Positions 18,264 to 26,598 are shown, counted from the stretch's first letter. The stretch is 32,281 nt of DNA from Alphaproteobacteria bacterium (GCA_016869835.1 VGDH01000024.1:1-32281), one strand, 5' to 3'. Notes: generated from the sequence alone by a model not told the origin. Numbers and translations: made by a program.

Positions 18264-18319
18264 CCTCGTGCGCCTTCGGCTTCTCGTCGTTACGATGAGG
18301 GCCGAAGGCCACGAAGAGG
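18264..18319. terminator. Long imperfect hairpin between convergent hydrolase and permease genes
   Basis: CCTCGTGCGCCTTCGGC (18264-18280) can pair with GCCGAAGGCCACGAAGAGG (18301-18319) with small bulges, around a roughly 20-base loop. It fills most of the 80-base gap between two convergent stops, so a bidirectional terminator is the natural reading. Confidence 0.55.
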
Positions 18320-18325
18320 GGCGGT

Positions 18326-19828
18326 TCAGTGATCGGCCGCCGAAGCCGCCGCCTTGGCCTCTTCGACCGAGCCTTTGGCCCCGTTGAAGAAGGCGTTCAG
18401 CACCACCGCCACGATCGAGGCCAAGAGGATGCCGCTTTCGATCAACGGGTGGATCGCATGAGGCATCCACATCTTGAAGTTCGGCGCGATCAGCGGGATC
18501 AGGCCGAACCCGATGGCCACAGCCACGATAAAGAGGTTGTGACGGTTCTTCGCGAAATCCACACCCGCCAGAATCCGGATACCGGTGGCCGCAACCATGC
18601 CGAACATCACAAGACCCGCGCCGCCCAGAACCATGGTCGGCACCGATTCCACCAAGGCGCCCATCTTGGGCATCAGGCCAAGCACCAACAGGATGATCCC
18701 GCCTGCAACGCAGACAAAGCGCGACTTGATCCCTGTCACACCCACGAGGCCCACGTTCTGGCTGAACGAGGTATAGGGGAAGGTGTTGAAAATCCCGCCG
18801 ATCAGCGTGCCCAGACCATCGGTGCGCAGACCTGCCGACAGGGCGGGCTGATCCACCTTTTTGCCGGTCATGTCGCCGAGCGCAAGGAACATGCCGGTCG
18901 ATTCGATCATCACGACGATCATCACCAGCGTCATGGTCAGGATCATCCAGAAGTCAAAGGTCGGAGCCCCAAAATGGAAGGGCGTGATCAGACCGAACCA
19001 GCTTGCTTCGCCCACTTTGGCAAAGTTCATGGTGCCCATGGCCACCGCGATCACCGCGCCGATCACGATGCCCAAAAGCACGGCGATATTGGCAACAAAG
19101 CCTTTGCCGAACTTGGCGATCAACAGGATCGAGATCAGCACGATGGCCGAGACGATGATATTGGTCGACGAGGCGTAAAGTGGGTTGTTCATCTTGGCGG
19201 CCAGCGCCAGACCCTGCGGCACTTCGGGCAGGCCCGAGATGGTGCCGGCGGCCGCGCCCTCGGTCACCGCTTTCAGCCAGTCGGCATGGGCGGGATCGAT
19301 GATTTGCGGTGCGGTCGGGCCAACGGGGTTGCCGAAGATCCAGTTGATGCCGATGCGCATCAGGCTGATGCCGATTACCAGAATGATCGTGCCGGTCACC
19401 ACCGGCGGGAAAAAGCGCAGCATCTTCGACACGAAGGGCGCGATGATCAGCGAGATCACCCCGGCGGCCATGATGGCGCCAAAGATGGCACGGGCGGCGT
19501 CATTGCTTGAAGCCCCTGCGCCAAGCTGGGCATTGGCCATGGCCACCATGGGGCCGACGGCCGCAAAGGTCACGCCCATCATGACGGGCAGGCGGATGCC
19601 GAATCACTGGGTCGCGCCCAGGGACTGGATCAGCGTGACGATGCCGCAGACGAACAGGTCTGCCGAGATCAGGAAGGCTACGTCCTCGGGTGGCAGTTTC
19701 AGCGCGCGCCCGACGATCAGCGGCACGGCCACAGCCCCGGCATACATCACCAGAACATGTTGCAGGCCAAGGGTGAAAAGCTTGGGTGGCGCGAGCATCT
19801 CGTCCACCGGATGGATCTTGTCTGTCAT
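18326..19828 (-). pseudogene. NCS2 purine permease (urate/xanthine), interrupted by one in-frame TGA
   Basis: The reading frame starts MTDKIHPVDEMLAPPKLF and gives a nucleobase-cation symporter-2 transporter of about 500 residues. At 19604-19606 (minus strand) an in-frame TGA follows LIQSLGATQ, and the same frame then continues FGIRLPVMMGVTFAAVGPM without a break to TGA at 18326-18328. Homologues I know typically have a residue such as Trp at this point, so a TGG-to-TGA change is the simplest explanation. All later landmarks are intact: the MIESTGMFLALGD helix and the family signature QNVGLVGVTG, followed by multiple hydrophobic helices. It sits at the end of the purine gene cluster, which argues for urate or xanthine uptake. 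If the stop is real, the 74-residue N-terminal fragment is non-functional; a sequencing error is at least as likely. Confidence 0.85.
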
Positions 19829-19906
19829 TCGTTCTTTCCCTGGGGGCTGTTTTCTTCGCGCCGTCTTCGCGCCGCCCCTTGGGCGCGATCCTGTTAGGAC
19901 GGGCCT

Positions 19907-20392
19907 TCAGGGCCCGATGATCCGCCAGGGATGGCCGTAGCGGTATTCTTCCAGATTGGCCGTTCTGCCGATGCGGTCGATCACGGCGAAAAGGCCCGGT
20001 GCATGGAGCGGTGTCAGGACGCCGTGCCAGGTGCCGATGTGAAAATTGATGGCCTGTGCGCCATTGGTCAGGAAGGCGCGAGGGGTGCCGGGCGTGCCGC
20101 CCCTGTCCGGGGCCACGATGACCAGAAACGGATGTTCGGACATCGGCACGAAGGCCTGGCTTCCGTCGGGGTGGCGTTCGACCAGGGTGAAGTCATAGGG
20201 CAGGGCGCGAGGCTGGGCGTTGAAGATCGAGATCCCCGCCCGGCCCTCGGGCCCGAAGTCAAGCTTTGCCCGGTCGTGGTGGCGCTGGCACATGCTTTCG
20301 TTGATGAGCCGGAAATCGCCCGCAGCCTCGAGCACATCGCCAAAAGGGGCGAAGGCGGCGGCGGTCAGCGGTTCGGTCTTGATCGGTGTCAT
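19907..20392 (-). CDS. allA: Ureidoglycolate lyase
   Basis: A 161-residue cupin-like AllA protein that splits (S)-ureidoglycolate into glyoxylate and urea, the last step of allantoin degradation. Family landmarks are FAPFGDVLEAAGDFRLIN near the N-terminus, ISIFNAQPRALPYDFTLVERHPDGSQAFVPM in the middle, and NFHIGTWHGVLTPL with the conserved histidines near the C-terminus. The ATG at 20392 gives MTPIKTEPLTAAAFAPFG with AAGGG upstream; the ATG at 20431 would fall in the dispersed hairpin element. It is followed by the permease gene (78-base gap) and preceded by the ureidoglycine aminohydrolase gene, all on the minus strand. Confidence 0.94.
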   Translation of the reverse strand: MTPIKTEPLTAAAFAPFGDVLEAAGDFRLINESMCQRHHDRAKLDFGPEGRAGISIFNAQPRALPYDFTLVERHPDGSQAFVPMSEHPFLVIVAPDRGGTPGTPRAFLTNGAQAINFHIGTWHGVLTPLHAPGLFAVIDRIGRTANLEEYRYGHPWRIIGP

Positions 20393-20413
20393 CCAGCGCC
20401 CTTTGTCGGCTGC

Positions 20414-20467
20414 GGGAGCGAGGGGTTTCACACCCCTCGCGCTCCCCGTGGGATATATTCACCACAT
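20414..20467. repeat. Dispersed hairpin element, second copy
   Basis: GGGAGCGAGGGGT (20414-20426) pairs with ACCCCTCGCGCTCCC (20432-20446, one bulge); then comes GTGGGATATATTCACCACAT, a divergent form of the GGGTATTT...AAGATGAA tail seen at 7845-7865. It lies inside the purine operon between the aminohydrolase and allA genes, where it could tune mRNA stability. Confidence 0.6.
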
Positions 20468-20483
20468 TGAAGGCAGGTGGGCT

Positions 20484-21326
20484 TCAAAGGGTGGGGCGAA
20501 AGGCGCCGGGGCCGCGCAGCGTGGCGTGGCGGTTGACGTCCTTGTACAGAAGATACCGGAAGCGGCCGGGGCCTGCGGCGTAACAGGCCTGCGGGCAATA
20601 GGCGCGCAGCCACATGAAGTCACCCGCCTCAACCTCGACCCAGTCCTGATTGAGTTTGTAGACCGCCTTGCCTTCCAGCACGTAAAGCCCGTGTTCCATG
20701 ACATGGGTTTCTTCAAACGGGATCAGGCCGCCGGGTTCAAAGGTGACGATGTTGACATGCGCGTCATGGCGTAGGTCATCAGGTTCGACAAAGCGGGTGG
20801 TGCCCCAGCGTTCGGCAGTATCGGGCATCCAGCGGATCGGCATGTCGCGTTCGTTCGTGATGATGGGGGCGGGTTTTGCAATCCCCAGCGCGGGTTCGTA
20901 CAGCTTGCGCAGCCAGTGGAAGCGGGCGGGGGCGCTGCCTTCGGCGAGAAGCGTCCAGCGGGGTCCGGCCGGGATATAGGCATAGCCGCCTGCGTCCAGA
21001 TCGTACCCGGTGCCGTCGATGGTGAGCGTGGCCAGCCCTTCGGTGAAGAAAAGCCAATGCTCGACGCCCGTGTCGGGATCGGGGGTGTCAGAGCCATGGC
21101 CGGGCTGCACCTCCATCACATATTGGCTGAAGGTTTCGGCAAAGCCTGACATGGGCCGCGCGATGAGCCAAAGCCGCGTGCCGGTCCAGCCCGGAAGGTG
21201 GCTGACCACGATGTCGGAAAAGCAGCCCCGCGGGATGACGGCATAGGCGGTGGTGAACGCCGCGCGCCCGGTCATCAGGGCGGTTTGCGGCGGCAGGCCG
21301 CCTTTGGGGGCGTAGTATTGGCTCAT
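20484..21326 (-). CDS. allE: (S)-ureidoglycine aminohydrolase
   Basis: A 280-residue bicupin that releases ammonia from (S)-ureidoglycine, giving (S)-ureidoglycolate for AllA. The first cupin carries HWLFFTEGLATLTIDG; the second carries the manganese site E206-x-H208-xxx-H212 in FEETHVMEHGLYVLEG and Gln246 in YCPQACYA, corresponding to the Glu/His/His/Gln ligands of the plant enzyme. The start MSQYYAPKGGLPPQTALM is typical of the family. Its ATG overlaps the stop of the puuE fusion gene by 4 bases (ATGA), so the two are translationally coupled. It needs ureidoglycine from allantoate amidohydrolase, whose gene is absent here. Confidence 0.94.
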   Translation of the reverse strand: MSQYYAPKGGLPPQTALMTGRAAFTTAYAVIPRGCFSDIVVSHLPGWTGTRLWLIARPMSGFAETFSQYVMEVQPGHGSDTPDPDTGVEHWLFFTEGLATLTIDGTGYDLDAGGYAYIPAGPRWTLLAEGSAPARFHWLRKLYEPALGIAKPAPIITNERDMPIRWMPDTAERWGTTRFVEPDDLRHDAHVNIVTFEPGGLIPFEETHVMEHGLYVLEGKAVYKLNQDWVEVEAGDFMWLRAYCPQACYAAGPGRFRYLLYKDVNRHATLRGPGAFRPTL

Positions 21327-22738
21327 GGCAATTGGTCCTTCAGGCGCAATTCCGCGATGCGTTCGACCTGGGCGCAGGCGGTGGCGAATTCCGTCTCGGT
21401 GTCATTGCCGATGCGGGTCTGGAAGGCGGCAAGGATCGAGGCCTTGGTGTTGTCGCGCACGGTGATGATGAAGGGAAAGCCGTGCTTGGCGAAGTAATCC
21501 GCGTTCAGCCGCTGGAAGGTTTCGCGTTCGGCGTCGGTCAGGGCATCGAGGACGGCGCTGGCCTGTTCTTGCGTGCTTTCCGGGGTCAGCCGTTTGGCGG
21601 CCGCGAGCTTGCCCGCAAGGTCGGGGTGGGCGCGTAGCACGCCAAGGCGTTCGTCACGACTGGCCGAACGGAACATGCGGGCCAGCGCGTTGTGCAGGCC
21701 CGCCGCGCTGTCATGGGCCGGGCCAAGTTCCAGATCAAAGGCGCGGTCGGCGATCCAGGGGGAATGTTCGAAAATGGAGCCGAAACGGGCGACAAAGCGG
21801 TCGCGCGTCATCTGCGAGGGCCGCTCGATGCGCTTCGGCGGATGGGTTTTTGCCCAGTGCTGGGCAATATCGATGCGGCGGGGGAACCAGACTCCGTCGT
21901 GCGACTGGGCATAGTCGAGGAACTTTTTCAGGCCTGCAAACTTGCCCGGCCGGCCGATCAGGCGGTTGTGCAGGCCGATGGAAAACATCTTGGCGCGGCC
22001 GTCGCAGCCTTCGGCATAAAGCGTGTCGAAGCTGTCTTTCAGGTATTGGAAGAACTGCTCGCCCGTGATGTAGCCCGGGGCCGTGGCAAAGCGCATGTCG
22101 TTTGCCTCAAGCGTGTAGGGGATCACCAACTGGTCATGGTCGCCCAGTTCCAGCCAATAGGGCAGATCGTCGTCATAGGTGTCGGAAATCCAGGCCAGAC
22201 GCCGGGTTTCGGCCGTCAGGCGCACCGTGTTTATGCTGCAACGTCCGGTATACCAGCCTACGGGCGGGCAGCCGACCACCTCTTCGTGCAGGCGGAAGCT
22301 TTCCGCGATCTGGCGCGCCTCTTCGGCGGGGTCCATGTCGCGGTGATCGACCCATTTCAGCCCGTGGCTGGCAATCTCCCAACCGGCGGACTTCATCGCG
22401 GCCAGCTGTTCGGGGTTGCGGGCCAAGGCGGTGGTCACGCCGTAGACGGTGACGGGTATATCCTGTTCCACAAACAGCCGGTGCAGGCGCCAGAAGCCTG
22501 CGCGCGCGCCGTAGTCGTAGATTGATTCCATGTTCCAGTGTCGCTGGCCCGGCCAAGGCGCGGCGCCGGCGATGTCGGAGAGGAACGCCTCGGACTGGGC
22601 GTCGCCGTGCAGAAGGTTGTTCTCGCCGCCCTCTTCGTAGTTCAGCACGATGGACACGGCGATCTTGGCTCCGCCCGGCCAAGCGGCATCCGGCGGATTT
22701 GGTCCATGACCACGGAAATCGCGCGGGTAGCGGTTCAT
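21323..22738 (-). CDS. puuE: Bifunctional allantoinase PuuE / OHCU decarboxylase fusion
   Basis: A 471-residue fusion. Residues 1 to about 305 are the polysaccharide-deacetylase-fold allantoinase PuuE (MNRYPRDFRGHGPNPPDAAWPGGAKIAVS..., VLNYEEGGENN, EIASHGLKWVDH, MFSIGLHNRLIGRPGK), which needs no amidohydrolase-type metal centre. From about residue 308 to 471 is a complete OHCU decarboxylase (FGSIFEHSPWIADRAF with the likely catalytic His325, HPDLAGKLA at 371-379, KHGFPFIITVRDN at 418-430). One chain thus makes allantoin from OHCU and then opens it to allantoate. The order is allantoinase first, although the decarboxylase acts first. This fusion is known in alphaproteobacteria. The start has GGGAG about 7 bases upstream. 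Lies divergent from uraH, with a perfect palindrome at 22769-22783 between them. Confidence 0.95.
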   Translation of the reverse strand: MNRYPRDFRGHGPNPPDAAWPGGAKIAVSIVLNYEEGGENNLLHGDAQSEAFLSDIAGAAPWPGQRHWNMESIYDYGARAGFWRLHRLFVEQDIPVTVYGVTTALARNPEQLAAMKSAGWEIASHGLKWVDHRDMDPAEEARQIAESFRLHEEVVGCPPVGWYTGRCSINTVRLTAETRRLAWISDTYDDDLPYWLELGDHDQLVIPYTLEANDMRFATAPGYITGEQFFQYLKDSFDTLYAEGCDGRAKMFSIGLHNRLIGRPGKFAGLKKFLDYAQSHDGVWFPRRIDIAQHWAKTHPPKRIERPSQMTRDRFVARFGSIFEHSPWIADRAFDLELGPAHDSAAGLHNALARMFRSASRDERLGVLRAHPDLAGKLAAAKRLTPESTQEQASAVLDALTDAERETFQRLNADYFAKHGFPFIITVRDNTKASILAAFQTRIGNDTETEFATACAQVERIAELRLKDQLP

Positions 22739-22768
22739 CGGGAACTCCCTGCAGACGGCGAAAGACTA

Positions 22769-22783
22769 TTCGTGAATCACGAA
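22769..22783. promoter_or_regulatory. Perfect 15-bp palindrome between puuE and uraH
   Basis: TTCGTGAATCACGAA is a perfect inverted repeat (7-base arms, 1-base centre) in the 145-base divergent intergenic region. The inner 13 bases have the LysR T-N11-A form. A -35-like TTGATA on the minus strand (22790-22795) lies next to it, so a protein bound here would sit inside the puuE promoter. It probably coordinates both transcripts; the LysR protein at 10424-11350 is a candidate binder but the sequences at its own promoter do not match this site. Confidence 0.6.
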
Positions 22784-22883
22784 AGCGTTTATCAAATAAT
22801 CCCTGAAAGACCTATGGCGGGCGCGTGGGTCACCCAAGGGCGGCGCTTTGCGCTAGGGTCTGGCGACAGCAACGGAGACGGCA

Positions 22884-23243
22884 ATGACAGGTGGACGGCT
22901 TTCGACCCATGTTCTGGACACCGCGCGGGGCAAGCCTGCGGCGGGGGTTCGGATTGGGCTTTACGCGGTCAGCGCTGAGGGCCGGCGCAAGATCAAGGAG
23001 GTCGTGACCAATCACGATGGCCGCACCGATGCGCCGATGCTTCTGGGCGAGGCGCTGACGGTGGGCACTTATGAACTGGTGTTCTTTGCCGGCGACTATC
23101 TGCGCGCCACGGGGCAGGCGACCGGGGACACCCTATTTCTGGATGAAATCCCGATCCGCTTTGGCGTGCCGGATGCAGGGCAGCATTACCATGTGCCGCT
23201 GTTGATCAGCCCCTTTGCCTATTCCACCTATCGCGGCAGTTAG
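22884..23243 (+). CDS. uraH: 5-hydroxyisourate hydrolase (transthyretin-like)
   Basis: A 119-residue transthyretin-related protein that hydrolyses the 5-hydroxyisourate made by PuuD to OHCU. The catalytic His9 is in RLSTHVLDTARGKPA, and the C-terminal tetrapeptide YRGS is the diagnostic signature of the hydrolase as opposed to the hormone carrier. HYHVPLLISPFAYSTYRGS is fully conserved at the end. The start has GGAG upstream. There is no signal peptide, so it is cytoplasmic. It is divergent from puuE and probably shares its control region; the following macA-like gene starts about 130 bases later, after a hairpin. Confidence 0.97.
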   Translation: MTGGRLSTHVLDTARGKPAAGVRIGLYAVSAEGRRKIKEVVTNHDGRTDAPMLLGEALTVGTYELVFFAGDYLRATGQATGDTLFLDEIPIRFGVPDAGQHYHVPLLISPFAYSTYRGS

Positions 23244-23247
23244 GCGC

Positions 23248-23266
23248 AGGTCCGCAGGCCGGACCT
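23248..23266 (+). terminator. Hairpin after uraH
   Basis: AGGTCCG (23248-23254), loop CAGGC, CGGACCT (23260-23266), immediately after the uraH stop. A perfect 7-base stem without a strong T tract; plausibly separates uraH from the efflux operon. Confidence 0.5.
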
Positions 23267-23372
23267 TGTCGCGCTTGCCGGGCTGCCCGCTGCGGCCTAA
23301 GGCTTGAGGCGACGGAAGCGGGCGGCCTGCGCGTATCACGCCGAAGGGCTGCGCCTTGGCGATCGCGGCAGG

Positions 23373-24686
23373 ATGGGGCTGGGCATGGCGATGGGCGGGC
23401 AGGACAAGGCAGGGGCGGCGGGCAAGGCCGGGTCTGAAATGGGCGCCGATGCCGATCTGGCGCGGCTTTTGGCGGCGGCGGCCCCCGGTCGGCGGCGGCC
23501 ATGGCTTTGGGCGGGCGGGCTGGCGCTGGCGGCGGCGGCTTTGGCGCTGGTCTGGGGCTTGCTGCCAAAGGAGGGGGCCGGGCCGGGCTATGTCACCGCG
23601 CCGCTGACGCGTGGCGATCTGATGGTGACGGTCGCGGCCACCGGCACCTTGCAGCCGACAACGCAGGTCGATGTGTCGTCGGAACTGGCCGGCACGCTGC
23701 AATCGGTCAAGGTGGATTACAACAATAGGGTCACAGTCGGTCAGGTTCTGGCGCAGCTTGATACATCGAAACTTGCGGCGACCGTGGCCAATGCCGAGGC
23801 GCAGGAGGCTTCGGCCCGCGCGCGGTTGATGCAGGCCGAGGCGACGGCGGCCGAGGTGGCCGAGACGCTGGCCACGCAACGGGAACTGGCGGCGCGCGGC
23901 GTTGCCACCCGGCGCGAGATGATCTCGGTCGAGGCCAATGACGCCCGCGCCCGTGCCGCGCTGGACATGGCGAGGGCCGATCTGACGCTTGCCAAGGCCA
24001 ATCTGGCGCTGGCGCGGGCTGATCTGGACAAGGCGGTGATCCGCTCGCCCATTCAGGGCATCGTGCTGAACCGCAAGGCCGAGGCGGGGCAGATCGTGGG
24101 GCCGGGGCTGAATGATCCGGTGCTTTTCGTGCTGGCAGAAGATCTTGCGCGGATGGAGCTTTTGGCCAATGTCGATGAGGCCGATATCGGGCAGGTCGAG
24201 GTGGGGCAGGCGGCGGTCTTTACCGTTGATGCCTTTGACGGGCTGAGCTTTGATGCGACCATCACGCAGGTGCGCTATGCCTCGGAGGTGACCGATGATG
24301 TGGTGACCTACAAGGCGGTTCTGGCGGTGGAGAACCCCGATCTGCGGCTGCGTCCGGGCATGACGGCGACGGCCACGATCACGGTGGCCGAAGAAACCGG
24401 CGCGCTGTTGGTGCCCAATGCGGCGTTGCGCTGGGCACCGCCACGGGTGACGAACGGTCAGGCCGGGGCGGCGGGGCTGGCAGGGCTTATCCTGCCGTCG
24501 GCTGCGCAGCGCATGGGGTCTTCGGCGGTGGGCACGGGGCGGTCGATCTGGGTCTTGCGCGAAGGTGCGCCGGTTGAAGTGCCCGTGCAAATTGGCGCGA
24601 GTGATGGGCGGATGTCGGTGGTGACGGGTGAGGGATTGGCCGAGGGCGAGGCCGTCATCACCGATCAGATCGTGAAGGCCGATTAG
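23373..24686 (+). CDS. MacA-like periplasmic adaptor (HlyD/RND membrane fusion protein)
   Basis: An adaptor of about 437 residues, anchored by one hydrophobic segment (PWLWAGGLALAAAALALVWGLL) after a short cytoplasmic, arginine-ending N-terminus. Then come the barrel/lipoyl half GDLMVTVAATGTLQPTTQVDVSSELAGTL, a long alanine-rich coiled-coil hairpin (about residues 130-215), the second lipoyl half KAVIRSPIQGIVLNRKAEAGQIV, and beta-barrel and membrane-proximal domains with LRPGMTATATITV. It should bridge the MacB-type permease to an outer-membrane channel. The start is uncertain: ATGs at 23373, 23385, 23391 and 23439 are all in frame with weak ribosome sites, and an upstream ATG exists at 23304. 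The stop abuts the ATPase ATG directly, so the three genes form one operon. No TolC-type gene is in the window. Confidence 0.88.
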   Translation: MGLGMAMGGQDKAGAAGKAGSEMGADADLARLLAAAAPGRRRPWLWAGGLALAAAALALVWGLLPKEGAGPGYVTAPLTRGDLMVTVAATGTLQPTTQVDVSSELAGTLQSVKVDYNNRVTVGQVLAQLDTSKLAATVANAEAQEASARARLMQAEATAAEVAETLATQRELAARGVATRREMISVEANDARARAALDMARADLTLAKANLALARADLDKAVIRSPIQGIVLNRKAEAGQIVGPGLNDPVLFVLAEDLARMELLANVDEADIGQVEVGQAAVFTVDAFDGLSFDATITQVRYASEVTDDVVTYKAVLAVENPDLRLRPGMTATATITVAEETGALLVPNAALRWAPPRVTNGQAGAAGLAGLILPSAAQRMGSSAVGTGRSIWVLREGAPVEVPVQIGASDGRMSVVTGEGLAEGEAVITDQIVKAD

Positions 24687-25388
24687 ATGGCGGCCCCGCT
24701 GATTGCCTTTCGCAACGTCTCGCGGGTTTACGGCAGCGGCGAGGCCGAGGTGCGGGCGCTGGCCGATGTGTCCTTTCAGATTGCGGCGGGCGAGTTCGTG
24801 GCGATCATGGGGCCGTCCGGTTCGGGCAAATCCACCGCGATGAACATCATCGGCTGTCTCGATCGGCCCACGTTTGGGGAATATCTGTTCAAGGGCATCG
24901 CGGTGCAGGGCCTGGGCCAGGATGCCCGCGCGCTGTTGCGCCGCCATGCTTTGGGTTTTGTCTTTCAGGGTTTCAACCTTCTGCCACGGCAATCGGCCTT
25001 GGAAAACGTCGAATTGCCGTTGATCTACAAAGGCATGCCCGGTCCCGAGCGGCGCGCGCGGGCGCGCGAGGCCCTGCGCAAGGTCGGGCTTGAGGGGCGC
25101 GAGGGGCATGACCCATCGCAGCTTTCGGGCGGCCAGCAGCAGCGCGTGGCGATTGCGCGGGCGCTTGCGGGGCAGCCTACGGTCATTCTGGCCGATGAGC
25201 CGACGGGCAATCTTGATTCCGCCCGCGGCCAAGAGATCATGCAGTTGTTGCAGGCGCTGAACCGCCAGGAGGGCATCACCATTGTGATGGTCACCCATGA
25301 GGACGACATCGCGCGCCATGCCAAGCGGCTGATGGTGTTCACCGATGGCCGTCTGACGCGCGACACGGCGGTTGGGGAGAGGGTCTGA
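24687..25388 (+). CDS. ABC transporter ATPase, MacB/LolD type
   Basis: A 233-residue ATPase. The Walker A motif GPSGSGKST is at 42-50, the Q-loop FVFQGFNLLP at 91-100, the signature LSGGQQQR at 146-153, Walker B VILADEPTGNLDS at 166-178, and the switch histidine in VMVTHEDD. The DEPTGNLDS form is typical of the MacB/LolD/FtsE branch that drives mechanotransmission rather than transport through the membrane. Its ATG follows the adaptor stop with no gap, and its TGA is 1 base before the permease ATG. In classical MacB the ATPase and permease are one chain; here they are separate genes. The exported substrate is unknown. Confidence 0.95.
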   Translation: MAAPLIAFRNVSRVYGSGEAEVRALADVSFQIAAGEFVAIMGPSGSGKSTAMNIIGCLDRPTFGEYLFKGIAVQGLGQDARALLRRHALGFVFQGFNLLPRQSALENVELPLIYKGMPGPERRARAREALRKVGLEGREGHDPSQLSGGQQQRVAIARALAGQPTVILADEPTGNLDSARGQEIMQLLQALNRQEGITIVMVTHEDDIARHAKRLMVFTDGRLTRDTAVGERV

Positions 25389-25389
25389 C

Positions 25390-26595
25390 ATGCTGTGGGA
25401 TGCGCTGCGTCTGGCTTTTGTCGCGATCATTCGCAACAAGCTGCGGTCCTTTCTGACCGTCCTGGGCGTGGTGATCGGCGTCGCGGCGGTGATTGCCATG
25501 GTGACGGTAGGCGAAGGATCGTCGGCGCAGGTGCAGGCTTCGGTCGAACGGCTGGGCACCAATGTGCTGGTGGTGCGCCCCGGACGGGTGCGGATGGGGC
25601 CGCCCTTAGGCGAACCCGCGCCGCGCTTTGATCTGAAGGACGCCGCCGCCTTGGCCGAGTTGCCCATCGTCGCCCATGTCGCGCCCCAGTCGAATGGCAG
25701 CTATCCGGTGGTGGAGGGCAATGCCAACACCTCAACCCAAGTGTCGGGCACCACGGCGGAATATCTGATCGTGCAGAACTGGCCCTTGGGCATGGGCCGC
25801 AATTTTGAACGCAGCGAGGAAATCAGCGGGGCTTCGGTCTGCATCCTTGGCCAGACCGTGCGCGCCACGCTCTTTGGCGCGGGCGATCCCATCGGGGCCA
25901 CGGTGCGGGTGCGCGGGCTGTCTTGCGAGGTGATCGGGGTTCTGACGGCGCGCGGTGCGGGCAGTTTCGGGCAGGATCAGGATGATCTGGTGCTGATCCC
26001 GATTAAGACCATGCAGCGCCGGTTGAAGGGCGACAATGAGGTGGGGTCAATCTCGGTGGCCCTGCTCAAATCGGTGGAAAGCGCGACCGGCATCCGCACC
26101 GTCCAGGCCCTGATGCGCGACCGCCGCCAGATTGAAATTGGCGAGGGTGACAATTTCTCGGTCACCGACATGCGCGATTTCAACACGCTTCTCAGCGGGG
26201 TCAACTCGGTGATGGCGGGGCTGTTGTCGGCGGTGGCAGCGGTGAGCCTGTTGGTGGGCGGCATTGGCATCATGAACATCATGCTGGTCTCGGTGACCGA
26301 GCGCACGCGCGAGATCGGCATCCGGCTGGCTGTGGGGGCGAGCGAGGGGCAAGTCCTGGCGCAGTTCCTGATCGAGGCGGTGGTGCTGTCGGTCTTGGGC
26401 GGCGTGATCGGCATTGCGCTTGGCCTTGCGCTTGCCTGGGGCGGATCGATCTTTCTGGCGATCCCTTTCGCGCCCTCGGCCCTGGTTGTGGCCATGGCCT
26501 TTGGCTTTTCCGCGCTGGTGGGGGTGGTTTTTGGCTATTTCCCGGCCCGCCGCGCGGCGCGGATGGACCCGATCGAGGCCCTTCGCCACCAATAG
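25390..26595 (+). CDS. FtsX-family permease, MacB membrane part
   Basis: A 401-residue four-helix permease of the MacB-type. Helix 1 follows NKLRSFLTVLGVVIGVAAVIAMVTVGEG, the periplasmic MacB_PCD domain spans about residues 45-265 (GTNVLVVRPGR, LGMGRNF), and three helices follow: the SVMAGLLSAVAAVSLLVGGIGIMNIML helix, one after EIGIRLAVGAS, and the last ending in FGYFPARRAARMDPIEALRHQ. This C-terminus is diagnostic for the family. The ATG at 25390 gives MLWDALRLAF; the ATG at 25372 lies inside the ATPase gene. It works with the adaptor and ATPase as a tripartite exporter of peptides, lipids or drugs; which of these is not visible from sequence. Confidence 0.94.
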   Translation: MLWDALRLAFVAIIRNKLRSFLTVLGVVIGVAAVIAMVTVGEGSSAQVQASVERLGTNVLVVRPGRVRMGPPLGEPAPRFDLKDAAALAELPIVAHVAPQSNGSYPVVEGNANTSTQVSGTTAEYLIVQNWPLGMGRNFERSEEISGASVCILGQTVRATLFGAGDPIGATVRVRGLSCEVIGVLTARGAGSFGQDQDDLVLIPIKTMQRRLKGDNEVGSISVALLKSVESATGIRTVQALMRDRRQIEIGEGDNFSVTDMRDFNTLLSGVNSVMAGLLSAVAAVSLLVGGIGIMNIMLVSVTERTREIGIRLAVGASEGQVLAQFLIEAVVLSVLGGVIGIALGLALAWGGSIFLAIPFAPSALVVAMAFGFSALVGVVFGYFPARRAARMDPIEALRHQ

Positions 26596-26598
26596 GCG

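Noticed and set aside
23133-25667. 844-codon open frame on the minus strand
   Set aside because: Antisense to the adaptor and ATPase genes; translation is arginine/histidine/proline-rich without any motif.
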